64,000 bases of DNA from the NCBI GenBank assembly GCA_023511625.1, contig JAIMBD010000006.1, forward strand, positions 56,525 through 120,524. The letters run 5' to 3'. Made by a program: the position numbers and the translations under genes. This DNA comes from Bacillota bacterium. GTDB taxonomy: Bacteria; Bacillota; Sulfobacillia; Sulfobacillales; Sulfobacillaceae. This document shows, piece after piece, positions 39,416-47,702 of the stretch. Within the stretch, counting starts at the first letter, position 1. Each line of letters begins with the position of its first letter. Under the pieces are notes generated by a model. The model saw only the letters and a list, made by a program, of their open reading frames with translations. It ran no database searches and was not told where the DNA came from.

Positions 39416-40381
39416 TTATGGCCCGGGATGGGCCCGGGGCGCCACCTCGCCCGCCGCCGCCCACGGCACCCGGGCCTTTTGCAGGCGCAAAAGCAGCGCC
39501 CGAGCCTCTTCGACGTCTTCGACCAGCGCGTAGTACGTGGCCCCGCTGCCCGAAAGCCACCATCGCCCAGAGGCCCCTTGTGCGTCGAGCCAAGCCTTAA
39601 ACTCCCGCAGCCGAGGCTGGACGGCCCACGCCGCCCGCTCGAGCCCGTTGTCCCACGGGAGGTCCCACTCCCCCGCTTCCAGCGCTCGGACCAACGCCGC
39701 CACTGAGGGCCCGGCCCCCTCCGCTGCCACCTGGTCCAAGGCCGCGTACACTGCCGCCGTGGCCATGGGCCAGCCGGGATTGGCCAGCACCACGCCGCGC
39801 CCGCGCACGCCCGCCGCCCTGAGCAAGGTCAGCCGGTCACCGCGCCCCTGGCCCCGGGCAATGCCTCCCACCAAGCCGAAGGCCACATCGGCCCCAATCC
39901 CTCGCGCCAAGACAGGCAATGCCGGCGCCAACTGGGGCCTCAGCTCGGCCGCAAAACGCAACCAAGCGGCGGCATCCATGCTGCCGCCGCCCAAGCCCGC
40001 CGCCGGCGGGATCTGCTTTCGCACCCGGACGTGCCACCCCGAAGGCCAAGTGGGGTCTTCAGCCGTCAGGGCAACTTGGGCCCGTGTCACGCTGTGCTGG
40101 GCTGGGTCGACGAGGTCGAGGGCAAACGGCCCGTCGGTGACGACCGTCCAGGTCGGCCCTGGCTCTACCTCGATGACGTCAGCCAGAGAGACCTCGGCCA
40201 AGACCGTGTCCACCAGGTGATACCCGTCAGCCTGCCGCGGTCCCACCCATAGCCCCAAGTTGATCTTGGCCCACGCCGTCAACCGGCGCCCCGGCGCGTC
40301 CGTGCTCTCGCCTCCCTTAAGCCCCGCACTCGGCTCCGCGTCATCGCCTCCATCATAGCTTTTGCCCGTGCGTCCCAGCAA
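39416..40381 (-). CDS. ispE: 4-diphosphocytidyl-2-C-methyl-D-erythritol kinase
   Basis: A GHMP kinase of the MEP isoprenoid pathway. It has TAWAKINLGLWVGPRQADGYH at the start of the fold, the ATP loop PPAAGLGGGSMDAAAWLRF (usual GLGGGSSDAA), DVAFGLVGGIARGQGRGD, and LSGSGATYYAL. The 321-residue frame opens with a TTG immediately after the cphA stop. The first 33 residues are a non-conserved extension and no site lies nearer the domain, so the true start is uncertain (a TTG at the RRLTAW segment is possible). In Bacillus ispE also follows veg. Confidence 0.92.
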   Translation of the reverse strand: MLGRTGKSYDGGDDAEPSAGLKGGESTDAPGRRLTAWAKINLGLWVGPRQADGYHLVDTVLAEVSLADVIEVEPGPTWTVVTDGPFALDLVDPAQHSVTRAQVALTAEDPTWPSGWHVRVRKQIPPAAGLGGGSMDAAAWLRFAAELRPQLAPALPVLARGIGADVAFGLVGGIARGQGRGDRLTLLRAAGVRGRGVVLANPGWPMATAAVYAALDQVAAEGAGPSVAALVRALEAGEWDLPWDNGLERAAWAVQPRLREFKAWLDAQGASGRWWLSGSGATYYALVEDVEEARALLLRLQKARVPWAAAGEVAPRAHPGP

Positions 40382-43033
40382 CTACCGGGCCTTGGCGGCC
40401 GACACCAGGTCCCGCGCCTCTATCCAGCGCCGCCGCATGGCGAGCCCATCTTCCACGGCCGCCGACACCACCCCGTAGCGCTCGTACAATACCAGGCACA
40501 AGGCGCCCGGGGGGGCCTCGTAGAGGGCCCGGCGCACTGCCGTGCCCTCGTCTTCCTCGATGACCACGCGGTCCGGTCCCATGCCGGCCTCCTGCAAGGC
40601 CGCCGCGAGCAGTGCCGCCACCTCGCCCGGACGCCGCCCGCGCAAGTCGTGGTCCTCGCGCACCACCACCCGATGGCTGAACCGTGCCACGGCTTCGGCC
40701 GTGGCCTTAAGGTCGGCGTTGCGACGGTCGCCGGGCAATCCCAAGACCGTCACCACCACTTTGGCCTTCATTCGCCGGCAGACCTCGCCTAATGCCGCCA
40801 CTGCCGGTTGATTGTGCGCGTAGTCGATGACCACCGTCAGGTCGACACCGCGGCGCACCTCCAGGCGACCGCGGTTGACGCCCTGCCCGCCGGCCGGGAA
40901 AGTGGCCAAGCCTTGCGCCACCACCCGTGGGGGGAGTCCCATGGCCAGGGCGGCTGCCGCAGCCGCTGCGGCGTTGGCCACGTTGATGGCGGCCACCCCC
41001 CCGAGGGCCGCCGGCAAGGCCCGCACCCCGATCAGGCGGGAACGGCGCGAGCCCACGGCCCAGACCAGGTGGCCCTGCCGTACCACCACCGCCGCGCCGC
41101 CGGCCTCTAGATGGCGAGTCACCACGACGTTGTCGCCGTGGAGCGAAAACCAGACCACCCGCCCGCGGCAGCGCGGAGCCATCGACTGGACCAGCGGATC
41201 GTCGGCGTTGAGTACTGCCGCCCCCTCCCGGCGCACCACGTCCACCACCAGCGCCTTTAAGTGCACCAGATCTTCCAGCGTCTCGACGCCGTCTTGTCCC
41301 AGGTGATCGGGGCCGATGTTGGTCACCACGCCGACGTCGACATCGTCGAACCCCAAGCCGCCTCGGGCCATCCCGCCCCGGGCGGTCTCCAAGACCGCCA
41401 CCTCCACGCTGGGGTCGTTGAGGATCAGGCGAGCACTCCAGGGGCCGGTAAAGTCGCCCTGCGCCACGAGCCGCGACCCGACTAGGATGCCGTCGGTGGT
41501 GGCCATGCCCACCTGGCGGCCGGTGGTAGACCAAATGTGCCCCAGCATGCGGGTCACGGTGGTCTTCCCGTTGGTCCCGGTCACTGCCGCGACCGGAATG
41601 CGGCCCTGCGAGGTCCCAAATAGATAGGCCACGATGCGGTCGGCTACCGGTTCCGGCTCGCCCTCGGCCGGAAAAAGATGCATGCGCAAACCGGGTACGG
41701 CGTTGACCTCGATCACCGCTCCGCCCACCTCTCGCAAGCCAGCACCGAGGTCCGGCGTGACGATATCCACGCCGGCGATGTCCAGCCCGACCGCCTGGGC
41801 GGCCCGCACGGCGTCGTGGGCCAGGTCTGGGCTGACGGCCCCGGTGACGTTTTTCGCCGTGGCCCCCGTAGACAGGTTGGCGGTCCAGCGCAACGCCACC
41901 CGCCGGCCGGCTGGAGGGATGTCGTCGGGGCCAAAGCCTTGTTCCGCGAGGCACAGCAAGGCCGGCGCATCCAAGGGGACCTCGCTCATGGCGTACCCGT
42001 GCCCTGGACCCCGGCGCGGGTCGCGATTGAGCGCGGCCACGAGCTCGCGGATGGTGTGGCGCCCATCCCCCACCACGGCCGGGGGAATCCGCTCTGCCGC
42101 CGCCACCAGCTCCCGCCCCACCACCAAGAGGCGGTAGGGAGTGCCCAACACCTGCCGTTCCACCAGAACCGGTCCGTCGCCCACCAGGTTGGCCGCCACC
42201 CAGGCCCGCTCCAGCCCGCCAGGAGAGCCCACGGCGCTGACCCCCATCCCCTGCCGCCCGCGCACCGGCTTGACCACCACCGGGAACCCGAGGCTTTGGA
42301 CCGCCTCGCCCAGTTCTGCCAGCGAGTGCACCACCCGCCCCGGCGGTGTGGGGATCCCCGCGTCCTGCAGCACCGTTTTGGTCCACGCCTTGTCTTGAGC
42401 CACGTCCACGGCGATGACCGAGGTGCGGTCGGTGCTGGCTGCGTAAAGCCGCCGCTGTTGAACCCCCTGACCCAGCCGCAGATAGCTGCCGGCATCCAAT
42501 CGCGCCACGGGAATGCCCCGGCGTCGGGCCGCCTGCACCAGGGCGCGCGTGCTCGGGCCCATTCCTTCGCGATTGACCGCCTCCCGCCACCGGCCGACGG
42601 CGTCGACGGCGTCGGCATCGTCCGCCCACAGGCGCCGAATGAGGTCGAGCGCCCCTGCGATGGCGGCCCGGGCACCGGCCTCGCTTTCCGCCTCGAACAC
42701 CACCCGCACCCAGCGCGGAGAGTCGCCCATCCGCCGGGTCTTGCCGTATACGCTGTCCTCTCCGGCCAGGTGTTCCAGTTCCAAGGCGATGTGTTCGGCG
42801 ACATGCCCGAGGTAGGTGCCCTCCCGGAGGCGCTCGACCAACCCCCCGGGCCGTCCGAGCCCACAGTGGTGCTCGGCCAAGCCAGGCAGGATGGCCAGCA
42901 GGCGGTCGACGAACCCCGGCCTATCGCGGCTGGTGCGCTCGGCCCACTCCCCTAAGTCCAACACCACCTCGGCGGCCGGAGAGAGGGTATGCCGATTGGG
43001 ACCAGGAAAATAGCGGACCTCCACAATCTCCAC
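40382..43033 (-). CDS. cphA: Cyanophycin synthetase
   Basis: An 883-residue enzyme of family-typical length that polymerises Asp and Arg into cyanophycin, a nitrogen store. The N-terminal domain is EIVEVRYFPGPNRH, then GHVAEHIALELEHLAG. The ATP-grasp domain has PVVVKPVRGRQGMGVSAV and LVVGRELVAAAERIP, with AVIEVNAVPGLRMH. The C-terminal Mur-ligase-like domain has the P-loop VTGTNGKTTVTRML (about residue 486), ETARGGMARGGLGF and DYAHNQPAV. GTG 43033 has GGGGG upstream. It is located 18 bp after cyanophycinase. Confidence 0.95.
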   Translation of the reverse strand: MEIVEVRYFPGPNRHTLSPAAEVVLDLGEWAERTSRDRPGFVDRLLAILPGLAEHHCGLGRPGGLVERLREGTYLGHVAEHIALELEHLAGEDSVYGKTRRMGDSPRWVRVVFEAESEAGARAAIAGALDLIRRLWADDADAVDAVGRWREAVNREGMGPSTRALVQAARRRGIPVARLDAGSYLRLGQGVQQRRLYAASTDRTSVIAVDVAQDKAWTKTVLQDAGIPTPPGRVVHSLAELGEAVQSLGFPVVVKPVRGRQGMGVSAVGSPGGLERAWVAANLVGDGPVLVERQVLGTPYRLLVVGRELVAAAERIPPAVVGDGRHTIRELVAALNRDPRRGPGHGYAMSEVPLDAPALLCLAEQGFGPDDIPPAGRRVALRWTANLSTGATAKNVTGAVSPDLAHDAVRAAQAVGLDIAGVDIVTPDLGAGLREVGGAVIEVNAVPGLRMHLFPAEGEPEPVADRIVAYLFGTSQGRIPVAAVTGTNGKTTVTRMLGHIWSTTGRQVGMATTDGILVGSRLVAQGDFTGPWSARLILNDPSVEVAVLETARGGMARGGLGFDDVDVGVVTNIGPDHLGQDGVETLEDLVHLKALVVDVVRREGAAVLNADDPLVQSMAPRCRGRVVWFSLHGDNVVVTRHLEAGGAAVVVRQGHLVWAVGSRRSRLIGVRALPAALGGVAAINVANAAAAAAAALAMGLPPRVVAQGLATFPAGGQGVNRGRLEVRRGVDLTVVIDYAHNQPAVAALGEVCRRMKAKVVVTVLGLPGDRRNADLKATAEAVARFSHRVVVREDHDLRGRRPGEVAALLAAALQEAGMGPDRVVIEEDEGTAVRRALYEAPPGALCLVLYERYGVVSAAVEDGLAMRRRWIEARDLVSAAKAR

Positions 43034-43051
43034 GCTGGTTCCCCCTTGGGG

Positions 43052-43864
43052 TCATGATGCGGAATGGGGCGCCGAAACCGGCGGCCGGGGGCGGCGGTAC
43101 GCGAGGTCCAAGCTCCAACCGGGAGCCAGAACGTGCAGGCGCACGCCGACCAGGGCCAAAGGCTGATCGGGACGCGACTCGGAGGCGTTTGTGGCCAAAA
43201 TCCCTTGGCCATCGAGCACCGTGACCGTGTTAGACCCCACTACCGTCAGCCAGGCGCCTGTCCCATCGACCTCCACGGCCGTATCCTCGTCGATGCCAAT
43301 GGCCAAGACGGCAGGGTTTTGGGCCAGTGCCGCCAACAGGCGGCCGATGCGCCCGCGTTGACTGAAGTGCTGGTCGATGACGCTGCCCGGCCAAAGCCCC
43401 ATCCCTGCAGCCAGTTGCACCCGGTTCTTGGTCGGCCCTGCCTCCTCGGCGCCGCCGACGATCATCACATCGGACATCATCGAAGCTCCAGCCGAGGTGC
43501 CCGCCACCACCAATCCGGCCGCCCGCTCGGCCAAAAGCCGGCGGTGAAAAACGGTGCCGCCCAGGGTGCTGGTGATACGCAACTGGTCGCCGCCGCTGAA
43601 AAACACCCCGGCCACGTGGCGCAAGCCTTCGGCCACCTCGGCGGCGTCAGCTTGTTCGCGGGCCCACACCAGGAAGGGGCGCGTCGGCACCCCCAGGGCG
43701 GCAAATGCCTTCGCGTACCGCCCGTAGGCCAAAGCGCCATCCTCCGCGGCAGTGGTGACGATCCCGATGGGCCCGGGGCGTCCGGTTTGACGGCACAAGG
43801 CGATGAAGCGCTGGAGAATCCGGGGGTGATGGTCTTTGTCCTCCCGGCCCCCGATGATCAGCAA
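43052..43864 (-). CDS. cphB: Cyanophycinase
   Basis: A 270-residue peptidase of the S51 family hydrolysing cyanophycin to Asp-Arg dipeptides. It has IIGGREDKDHHPRILQRFI at the N-terminus, GVFFSGGDQLRI, the nucleophile Ser in AGTSAGASMMSDVMIVGG (about residue 124), and QHFSQRGRIGRLLAAL with GIDEDTA. TTG 43864 is the first start; a GAGGAGGAAG site lies somewhat far (about 14 nt). It stands first in the operon, so the degrading enzyme precedes the synthetase. A terminator-like hairpin lies in its leader. Confidence 0.94.
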   Translation of the reverse strand: MLIIGGREDKDHHPRILQRFIALCRQTGRPGPIGIVTTAAEDGALAYGRYAKAFAALGVPTRPFLVWAREQADAAEVAEGLRHVAGVFFSGGDQLRITSTLGGTVFHRRLLAERAAGLVVAGTSAGASMMSDVMIVGGAEEAGPTKNRVQLAAGMGLWPGSVIDQHFSQRGRIGRLLAALAQNPAVLAIGIDEDTAVEVDGTGAWLTVVGSNTVTVLDGQGILATNASESRPDQPLALVGVRLHVLAPGWSLDLAYRRPRPPVSAPHSAS

Positions 43865-43896
43865 GGGACCGATGTCTCTTCCTCCTCGCCCAAAGC

Positions 43897-43934
43897 AAAC
43901 AAAAACGAGCGTACGTGACGAATCACGTGCGCTC
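43897..43934 (-). terminator. Terminator-like hairpin in the cphB leader
   Basis: GAGCGCACGTGA and TCACGTACGCTC (one mismatch) around a TTCG tetraloop (43907-43934), followed by GTTTTTGTTTG. It lies only 33 nt upstream of the cphB start, after another terminator at 43972-44000, so it either ends read-through or attenuates the cph operon. Confidence 0.72.
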
Positions 43935-43971
43935 TAGTGTTACCGGGACGCAATCGCCTTATGCTGACGAC

Positions 43972-44000
43972 CAAAAAATACGGCTCCGCGCAAAGGAGCC
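43972..44000 (-). terminator. Terminator after veg
   Basis: GGCTCC/GGAGCC (43982-43987, 43995-44000) followed on the minus strand by GTATTTTTTGG. Confidence 0.75.
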
Positions 44001-44017
44001 CAATCTTTTATCCTGGG

Positions 44018-44275
44018 TTAAGTGTTGGCCAGCGACTCGGGGAGGATCAGTTCCACGGTTTCGGTCAAGACATCGGTATAGGAGTACGAGACCCGGCGCT
44101 CGGAAAGATGGCCTTCCTCGATGCGGACGACGAAGATGTGGGGGTAGGTTTTTTCCAGAATGCCCTCTTTCTCATCGACCTTCTTGCGCCCCTTGTTGGC
44201 CTTGACACGGATCCGCTCGCCCACGTGGGAGTCCAGTTCCCGCTTGATCTCGTCCAGGACGCTCTTGGCCGCCAC
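44018..44275 (-). CDS. veg: Veg protein
   Basis: An 85-residue Veg: SVLDEIKRELDSHVGERIRVKANKGRKKVDEKEGILEKTYPHIFVV (in order) and VSYSYTDVLTETVELIL. It is a small SH3-like protein, highly expressed in Bacillus and linked to biofilm matrix control and spore outgrowth. The GTG start has AAGGAA 8 nt upstream. It keeps the Bacillus position between ksgA and ispE, although yabG and sspF are missing and a ykuK homologue sits between it and ksgA. Confidence 0.96.
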   Translation of the reverse strand: MAAKSVLDEIKRELDSHVGERIRVKANKGRKKVDEKEGILEKTYPHIFVVRIEEGHLSERRVSYSYTDVLTETVELILPESLANT

Positions 44276-44319
44276 GCGATCACTTCCTTTTTGTTTCGCA
44301 AATGAGGCGTAACGGGATC

Positions 44320-44348
44320 ACTGTAACATATCCCAGCAGAACTGTCAA
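44320..44348 (-). promoter_or_regulatory. Strong veg promoter
   Basis: TTGACA (44343-44348), 17-bp spacer, TACAGT (44320-44325). The veg promoter of B. subtilis is one of its strongest sigma-A promoters, with TTGACA-17-TACAAT. Confidence 0.82.
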
Positions 44349-44475
44349 CGAAGCCCACCATTCTACCAGGAGGGGATTGACCCAGTCAACAGGAAATCGG
44401 TCCGGAAACGGCGGAAATTCCGATCCCCGCCCTGTGGCCATCAGGACCAGGAAATGGCGGACGCGGCCGCGCCCC

Positions 44476-44946
44476 TTACTTGGTGTATTTGTCGGCGACC
44501 TTCGAAGCGCCAAACGAGTCCGGCTTGATGGTGGCGTGGTATCCGCTGCCGGTGACCATGCCCACGATTTCGCGGATGAGGTCGCGCGTCTCCCCCTGTT
44601 GGCCGACATCAATGTGGATGTCCACATCCAGGTCGGAGAAGCCGCTGCGCTGGAGGGCGTCGGTCAGTCGCGCAGCGATGCCTAAGCTGACCGACGTCTC
44701 GTAGAGGATCTTTTGGCGCAGCGACCGCACCGCCCGGCGCTGGCTCTTGGAGAAAAAATAGCGGCCTCCCTTGCCCACCCGGTGGATGATGACGGCCGTC
44801 ACAAAGATGGTGTCATTGCGGGTGTGCGAGTCGGTGCCGACGATCAGCTTGTAGCGGGCCTCAGGGTCCTCTCCCAAGTACCGCAAAAGCTCCCCAAACA
44901 TCTCTTCAAAACTGAGCCGGCCGCGGCTGGGACTCTCGAAGATCAT
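44476..44946 (-). CDS. YkuK-family ribonuclease H-like protein
   Basis: A 156-residue protein of the YkuK/DUF458 family: FESPSRGRLSFEEMFGELLRYL, YKLIVGTDSHTRNDTIFVTAVIIHRVGKGGRYFF (in parts), LDVDIHIDVGQQGETRDLI, and GYHATIKPDSFGASKVADKYTK. The conserved D in GTDSH and D in HIDVG fit an RNase H-like metal site; the substrate is unknown. The ATG at 44946 lies within a TGACATG overlap with the ksgA stop, and GGGAGG is 10 nt upstream. It takes the place that yabG occupies in B. subtilis. Confidence 0.85.
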   Translation of the reverse strand: MIFESPSRGRLSFEEMFGELLRYLGEDPEARYKLIVGTDSHTRNDTIFVTAVIIHRVGKGGRYFFSKSQRRAVRSLRQKILYETSVSLGIAARLTDALQRSGFSDLDVDIHIDVGQQGETRDLIREIVGMVTGSGYHATIKPDSFGASKVADKYTK

Positions 44947-44947
44947 G

Positions 44948-45838
44948 TCACGTCTGCCTCCCTGCGGCCGGACCAGCAGGTAGGGCCGCTGCCAACCGCA
45001 CCCACTCGGCAAAGGTCAGCGATTCCGCTCGCCGGGCGGGGTCGATACCCTGACCCTCTAGCCACGCCGACCAGAACTCCGTCCCGCCCCACGCGGCGCC
45101 GGCCTGGGCCAGGGCTTGACGCAACATCTTGCGCCGGTAGCGGAAGCCGGCAGCCACCACCCACCGGAGGGCCTCCAGCGCCACAGGGGGACGCAGCTGG
45201 TGGTCCACGGCCACCACCGCCGAGTGCACCTCGGGCGGAGGGAAGAACGCCGAAGGGGGGACCGTCAGCACCTTGCGGACCGTCCCCGCCCAGCGCACCA
45301 TCACGCTAAGGCTCCCGGCACGCCGGGTCCCGGGTTCGGCCACGACCCGATCGGCCACCTCTTTTTGGACCATCAGCACCGCTCGACTCCAGGATACCCC
45401 ATCTTCCCACAATTTGGCCAACAAGGGTGCCGTGGCGTAGTAAGGGAGGTTGCCCACGATGGCCACCGGCGCGTTCAGGCCCCACGTGCGGGCGACGGTC
45501 GCCCACGACAGCGTCTGGGCATCCCCTTCCACCACCCGGAAGTGCCCAAAGCGGGCTTGCCAGCGCGTCAAGAGGGCCACCAGGCGGCGGTCCAGTTCAA
45601 TGGCCACCACCCGCTGGCCCCGTTCCAACAACCCTACCGTCAGCGCGCCGGCCCCCGGTCCGATCTCTATCACATCGGCATGAGGAGGCACCAGGTCCAC
45701 GATGGCCGCCGCCACTCGGCGGTCAATCAAAAAATGTTGTCCCCAGCGACGCTCGGGCCGCACCCCGGCCTCTTCCAACAGGTGTCTTAAGCCAGCGGCC
45801 GTGCGCGGATCCTCAGACGGCGGCACGATAGCCTTCAC
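44948..45838 (-). CDS. ksgA: 16S rRNA dimethyladenosine transferase
   Basis: A 296-residue SAM-dependent methyltransferase making the two m6,2A residues near the 3' end of 16S rRNA. It has RWGQHFLIDRRVAAAIV, VIEIGPGAGALTVGLLERG, VAIELDRRLVALL, and the catalytic NLPYY. PPSAFFPPPEVHSAVV marks the C-terminal half. The GTG at 45838 overlaps the stop of yabE (GTGA), which fixes the start. Operon metG-tatD-yabE-ksgA-ykuK. rnmV, normally between yabE and ksgA, is missing. Confidence 0.96.
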   Translation of the reverse strand: MKAIVPPSEDPRTAAGLRHLLEEAGVRPERRWGQHFLIDRRVAAAIVDLVPPHADVIEIGPGAGALTVGLLERGQRVVAIELDRRLVALLTRWQARFGHFRVVEGDAQTLSWATVARTWGLNAPVAIVGNLPYYATAPLLAKLWEDGVSWSRAVLMVQKEVADRVVAEPGTRRAGSLSVMVRWAGTVRKVLTVPPSAFFPPPEVHSAVVAVDHQLRPPVALEALRWVVAAGFRYRRKMLRQALAQAGAAWGGTEFWSAWLEGQGIDPARRAESLTFAEWVRLAAALPAGPAAGRQT

Positions 45839-46821
45839 TGCACCACGTAGACGTTGACTTCGCGCACGCCCCACGCCAGGGCTTGGCTCTCGCTGTCAAA
45901 ACACAGGTCGATGCGGTTGCCCACGATGGCGCCTCCGGTGTCAGCGGCCACGGCAAAACCGTACCCCGGCACAAAGACACGGCTGCCGAGCGGGATCACC
46001 CGGGGGTCGACGGCCACCACGCCGTACTGCGCCTTCCAGCCGAGGGCCGTATAGCCGTCGGACCAGGCCGGATTGGGCCAATAGGCGGTGGCCACCATCG
46101 GAATGCGCCGCGCGAACACGACCGGCGCCCCGCCTCGCGCCACGGCCGGCGCGGTGCCGTACCCCACGATCTCCGGCCGAGGAGGATCGGCCACCCGCAC
46201 CGAGAGCACTTGGCTTGCGATGGGTCGCCCATCTTGCAGCAAGATGCGCTTGATGGTCTCTAAAAGCCCGTTGGCGCCACTTTGCAAGATGACGGAATCG
46301 CCGCTGGCCAGATCGGCATCGGGCTGGTGCTGCACGGGATAGGGAATAGGCTCAGTTGTGGTCTCCTTCACCCATTGGCGGCGCCACACGGTCACGGTGG
46401 TCGGCCCCTTCAGCGCCGCCATGAGCCCCGGCTGCACCACGTCCAACGGGCCCAACCGAATCCCGAGGGCACTTAACACGGCACCCACCCGGTAGTCGGT
46501 GGTCCAATCCTTGAAAATGCGATGGGCGGTCTTGACCGTCACGGGAATGGCGCGGGTGATGCGGATGACGTGCCCGTTGAGCTGCGCCTTCAACCCGGGG
46601 CTGACCTTGTCGTGGGGGAAAAGACGGATTTTGGCCTGCGCCAGGGCGCCGCGGACGGTGTGATGGAAGGTCCAAAAGCGAATCTCCCGCTTCCCTGCGG
46701 GATTCTGTACGACGATGTCAACGGTGCGAATTTGCGTCGTGACCAGGCCTGTTCCTATGGCTGCAGCGGCCACCACCCCCATCACGTACGGGCGGATGGG
46801 CCACTTACTCCATATACCCAA
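45835..46821 (-). CDS. yabE: YabE-like protein (ubiquitin-like DUF348, G5, 3D domains)
   Basis: 328 residues. An N-terminal signal anchor (about 12-30) is followed by two ubiquitin-like DUF348 repeats (IRFWTFHHTVRGALAQAKI; YRVGAVLSALGIRLGPLDVV). A G5 domain (QWVKETTTEPIPYPVQHQPD) comes next, and the C-terminal 3D domain has MVATAYWPNP, YGVVAVDPRVIPLGSRVFVPGYG and AADTGGAIVGNRIDL with the three Asp. It is related to resuscitation-promoting, cell-wall lytic proteins. The TTG start at 46821 has AAGGAGG 7 nt upstream. A perfect inverted repeat, GTTGCCA/TGGCAAC (46907-46925), lies in the 107-bp gap after tatD. Confidence 0.93.
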   Translation of the reverse strand: MGIWSKWPIRPYVMGVVAAAAIGTGLVTTQIRTVDIVVQNPAGKREIRFWTFHHTVRGALAQAKIRLFPHDKVSPGLKAQLNGHVIRITRAIPVTVKTAHRIFKDWTTDYRVGAVLSALGIRLGPLDVVQPGLMAALKGPTTVTVWRRQWVKETTTEPIPYPVQHQPDADLASGDSVILQSGANGLLETIKRILLQDGRPIASQVLSVRVADPPRPEIVGYGTAPAVARGGAPVVFARRIPMVATAYWPNPAWSDGYTALGWKAQYGVVAVDPRVIPLGSRVFVPGYGFAVAADTGGAIVGNRIDLCFDSESQALAWGVREVNVYVVQ

Positions 46822-46906
46822 AACCTGTCCTCCTTTTGATGACCATGCTCCGCCGTTTCTCGGTTCGGCTCCTGCGAGCCGCGTCCCCTATGATCATCTC
46901 CTGTTG

Positions 46907-46925
46907 GTTGCCATTATCTGGCAAC
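46907..46925. repeat. Inverted repeat between tatD and yabE
   Basis: GTTGCCA-N5-TGGCAAC, perfect 7-bp arms, immediately after the tatD stop. No T-tract, so a regulatory site or a processing hairpin is more likely than a terminator. Confidence 0.45.
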
Positions 46926-46928
46926 CGG

Positions 46929-47702
46929 CTAAAATAGAGGGAACACCCTTAGGGTATTCTCCACGACCTGGGAAAACACCTCCTCGGGTGAGCAATTTTT
47001 TTCCGCCGCCACCACTTCCGCCACCCGCACCACCCGCGCCGGTTCGTTGCGCTGCCCGCGCCAGGGAGTCGGCGTCAGATACGGCGCGTCGGTCTCCACC
47101 AAGATGCGGTCCAGGGGAACGCGGCGGAGCACCGCCCGCAAGGCCTCGGCTTTGGGAAAGGTGACGATCCCGGAAAACGAGAGGTAAAATCCGCGGGCCA
47201 AAAGCGCCTCGGCGAACTCCGCGCTCCCCGTAAAGCAATGCAACACCCCCCGGACGCCAGGCACTGCGTCAAGGCAGCGCACCGTCTCCGCCTCGGCCTC
47301 GCGCGAGTGTATCGACACCGGCCGACCGAGTTCCCGAGCCCATCTCAGCTGCGCCTGGAATACCGCCACCTGGTCCTCCGGCGGACTGTGCCGGTAATAG
47401 AAGTCGAGCCCGATTTCGCCCACGCCCACCACACGCGGGGACGCCATCCACTGGGCCACCTTTTCACCCCAATCGGGCGGGCACTGCCGGGCCTCGTGGG
47501 GATGGATGCCGACCAAGGCCCAAGTGTCGGCGTGGCTCTCGGCGAAGGCCACCCCAGCCTGGGCACTGGCCTCGCTCCACGCCGCCAACACCATGCCTAC
47601 CCCCAGCGCGCGCGCTCGGGCCCACACCGCCTCGCGGTCGCCCGCGAAGGCTTCGTCTTGAAGATGACAGTGGCTGTCAAACAGCTGAACGTCCGGCCTC
47701 AT
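46929..47702 (-). CDS. tatD: TatD family metal-dependent DNase
   Basis: A 257-residue TIM-barrel hydrolase with all metal-ligand motifs: FDSHCHLQDEAF, LVGIHPHEA, VGEIGLDFYYRH, PVSIHSREAEAE, GVLHCFTGS and LVETDAPYLTP. It is a 3'-5' exonuclease and deoxyribonuclease. Its ATG overlaps the metG stop (ATGA); the metG-tatD order is universal in Firmicutes. Confidence 0.96.
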   Translation of the reverse strand: MRPDVQLFDSHCHLQDEAFAGDREAVWARARALGVGMVLAAWSEASAQAGVAFAESHADTWALVGIHPHEARQCPPDWGEKVAQWMASPRVVGVGEIGLDFYYRHSPPEDQVAVFQAQLRWARELGRPVSIHSREAEAETVRCLDAVPGVRGVLHCFTGSAEFAEALLARGFYLSFSGIVTFPKAEALRAVLRRVPLDRILVETDAPYLTPTPWRGQRNEPARVVRVAEVVAAEKNCSPEEVFSQVVENTLRVFPLF

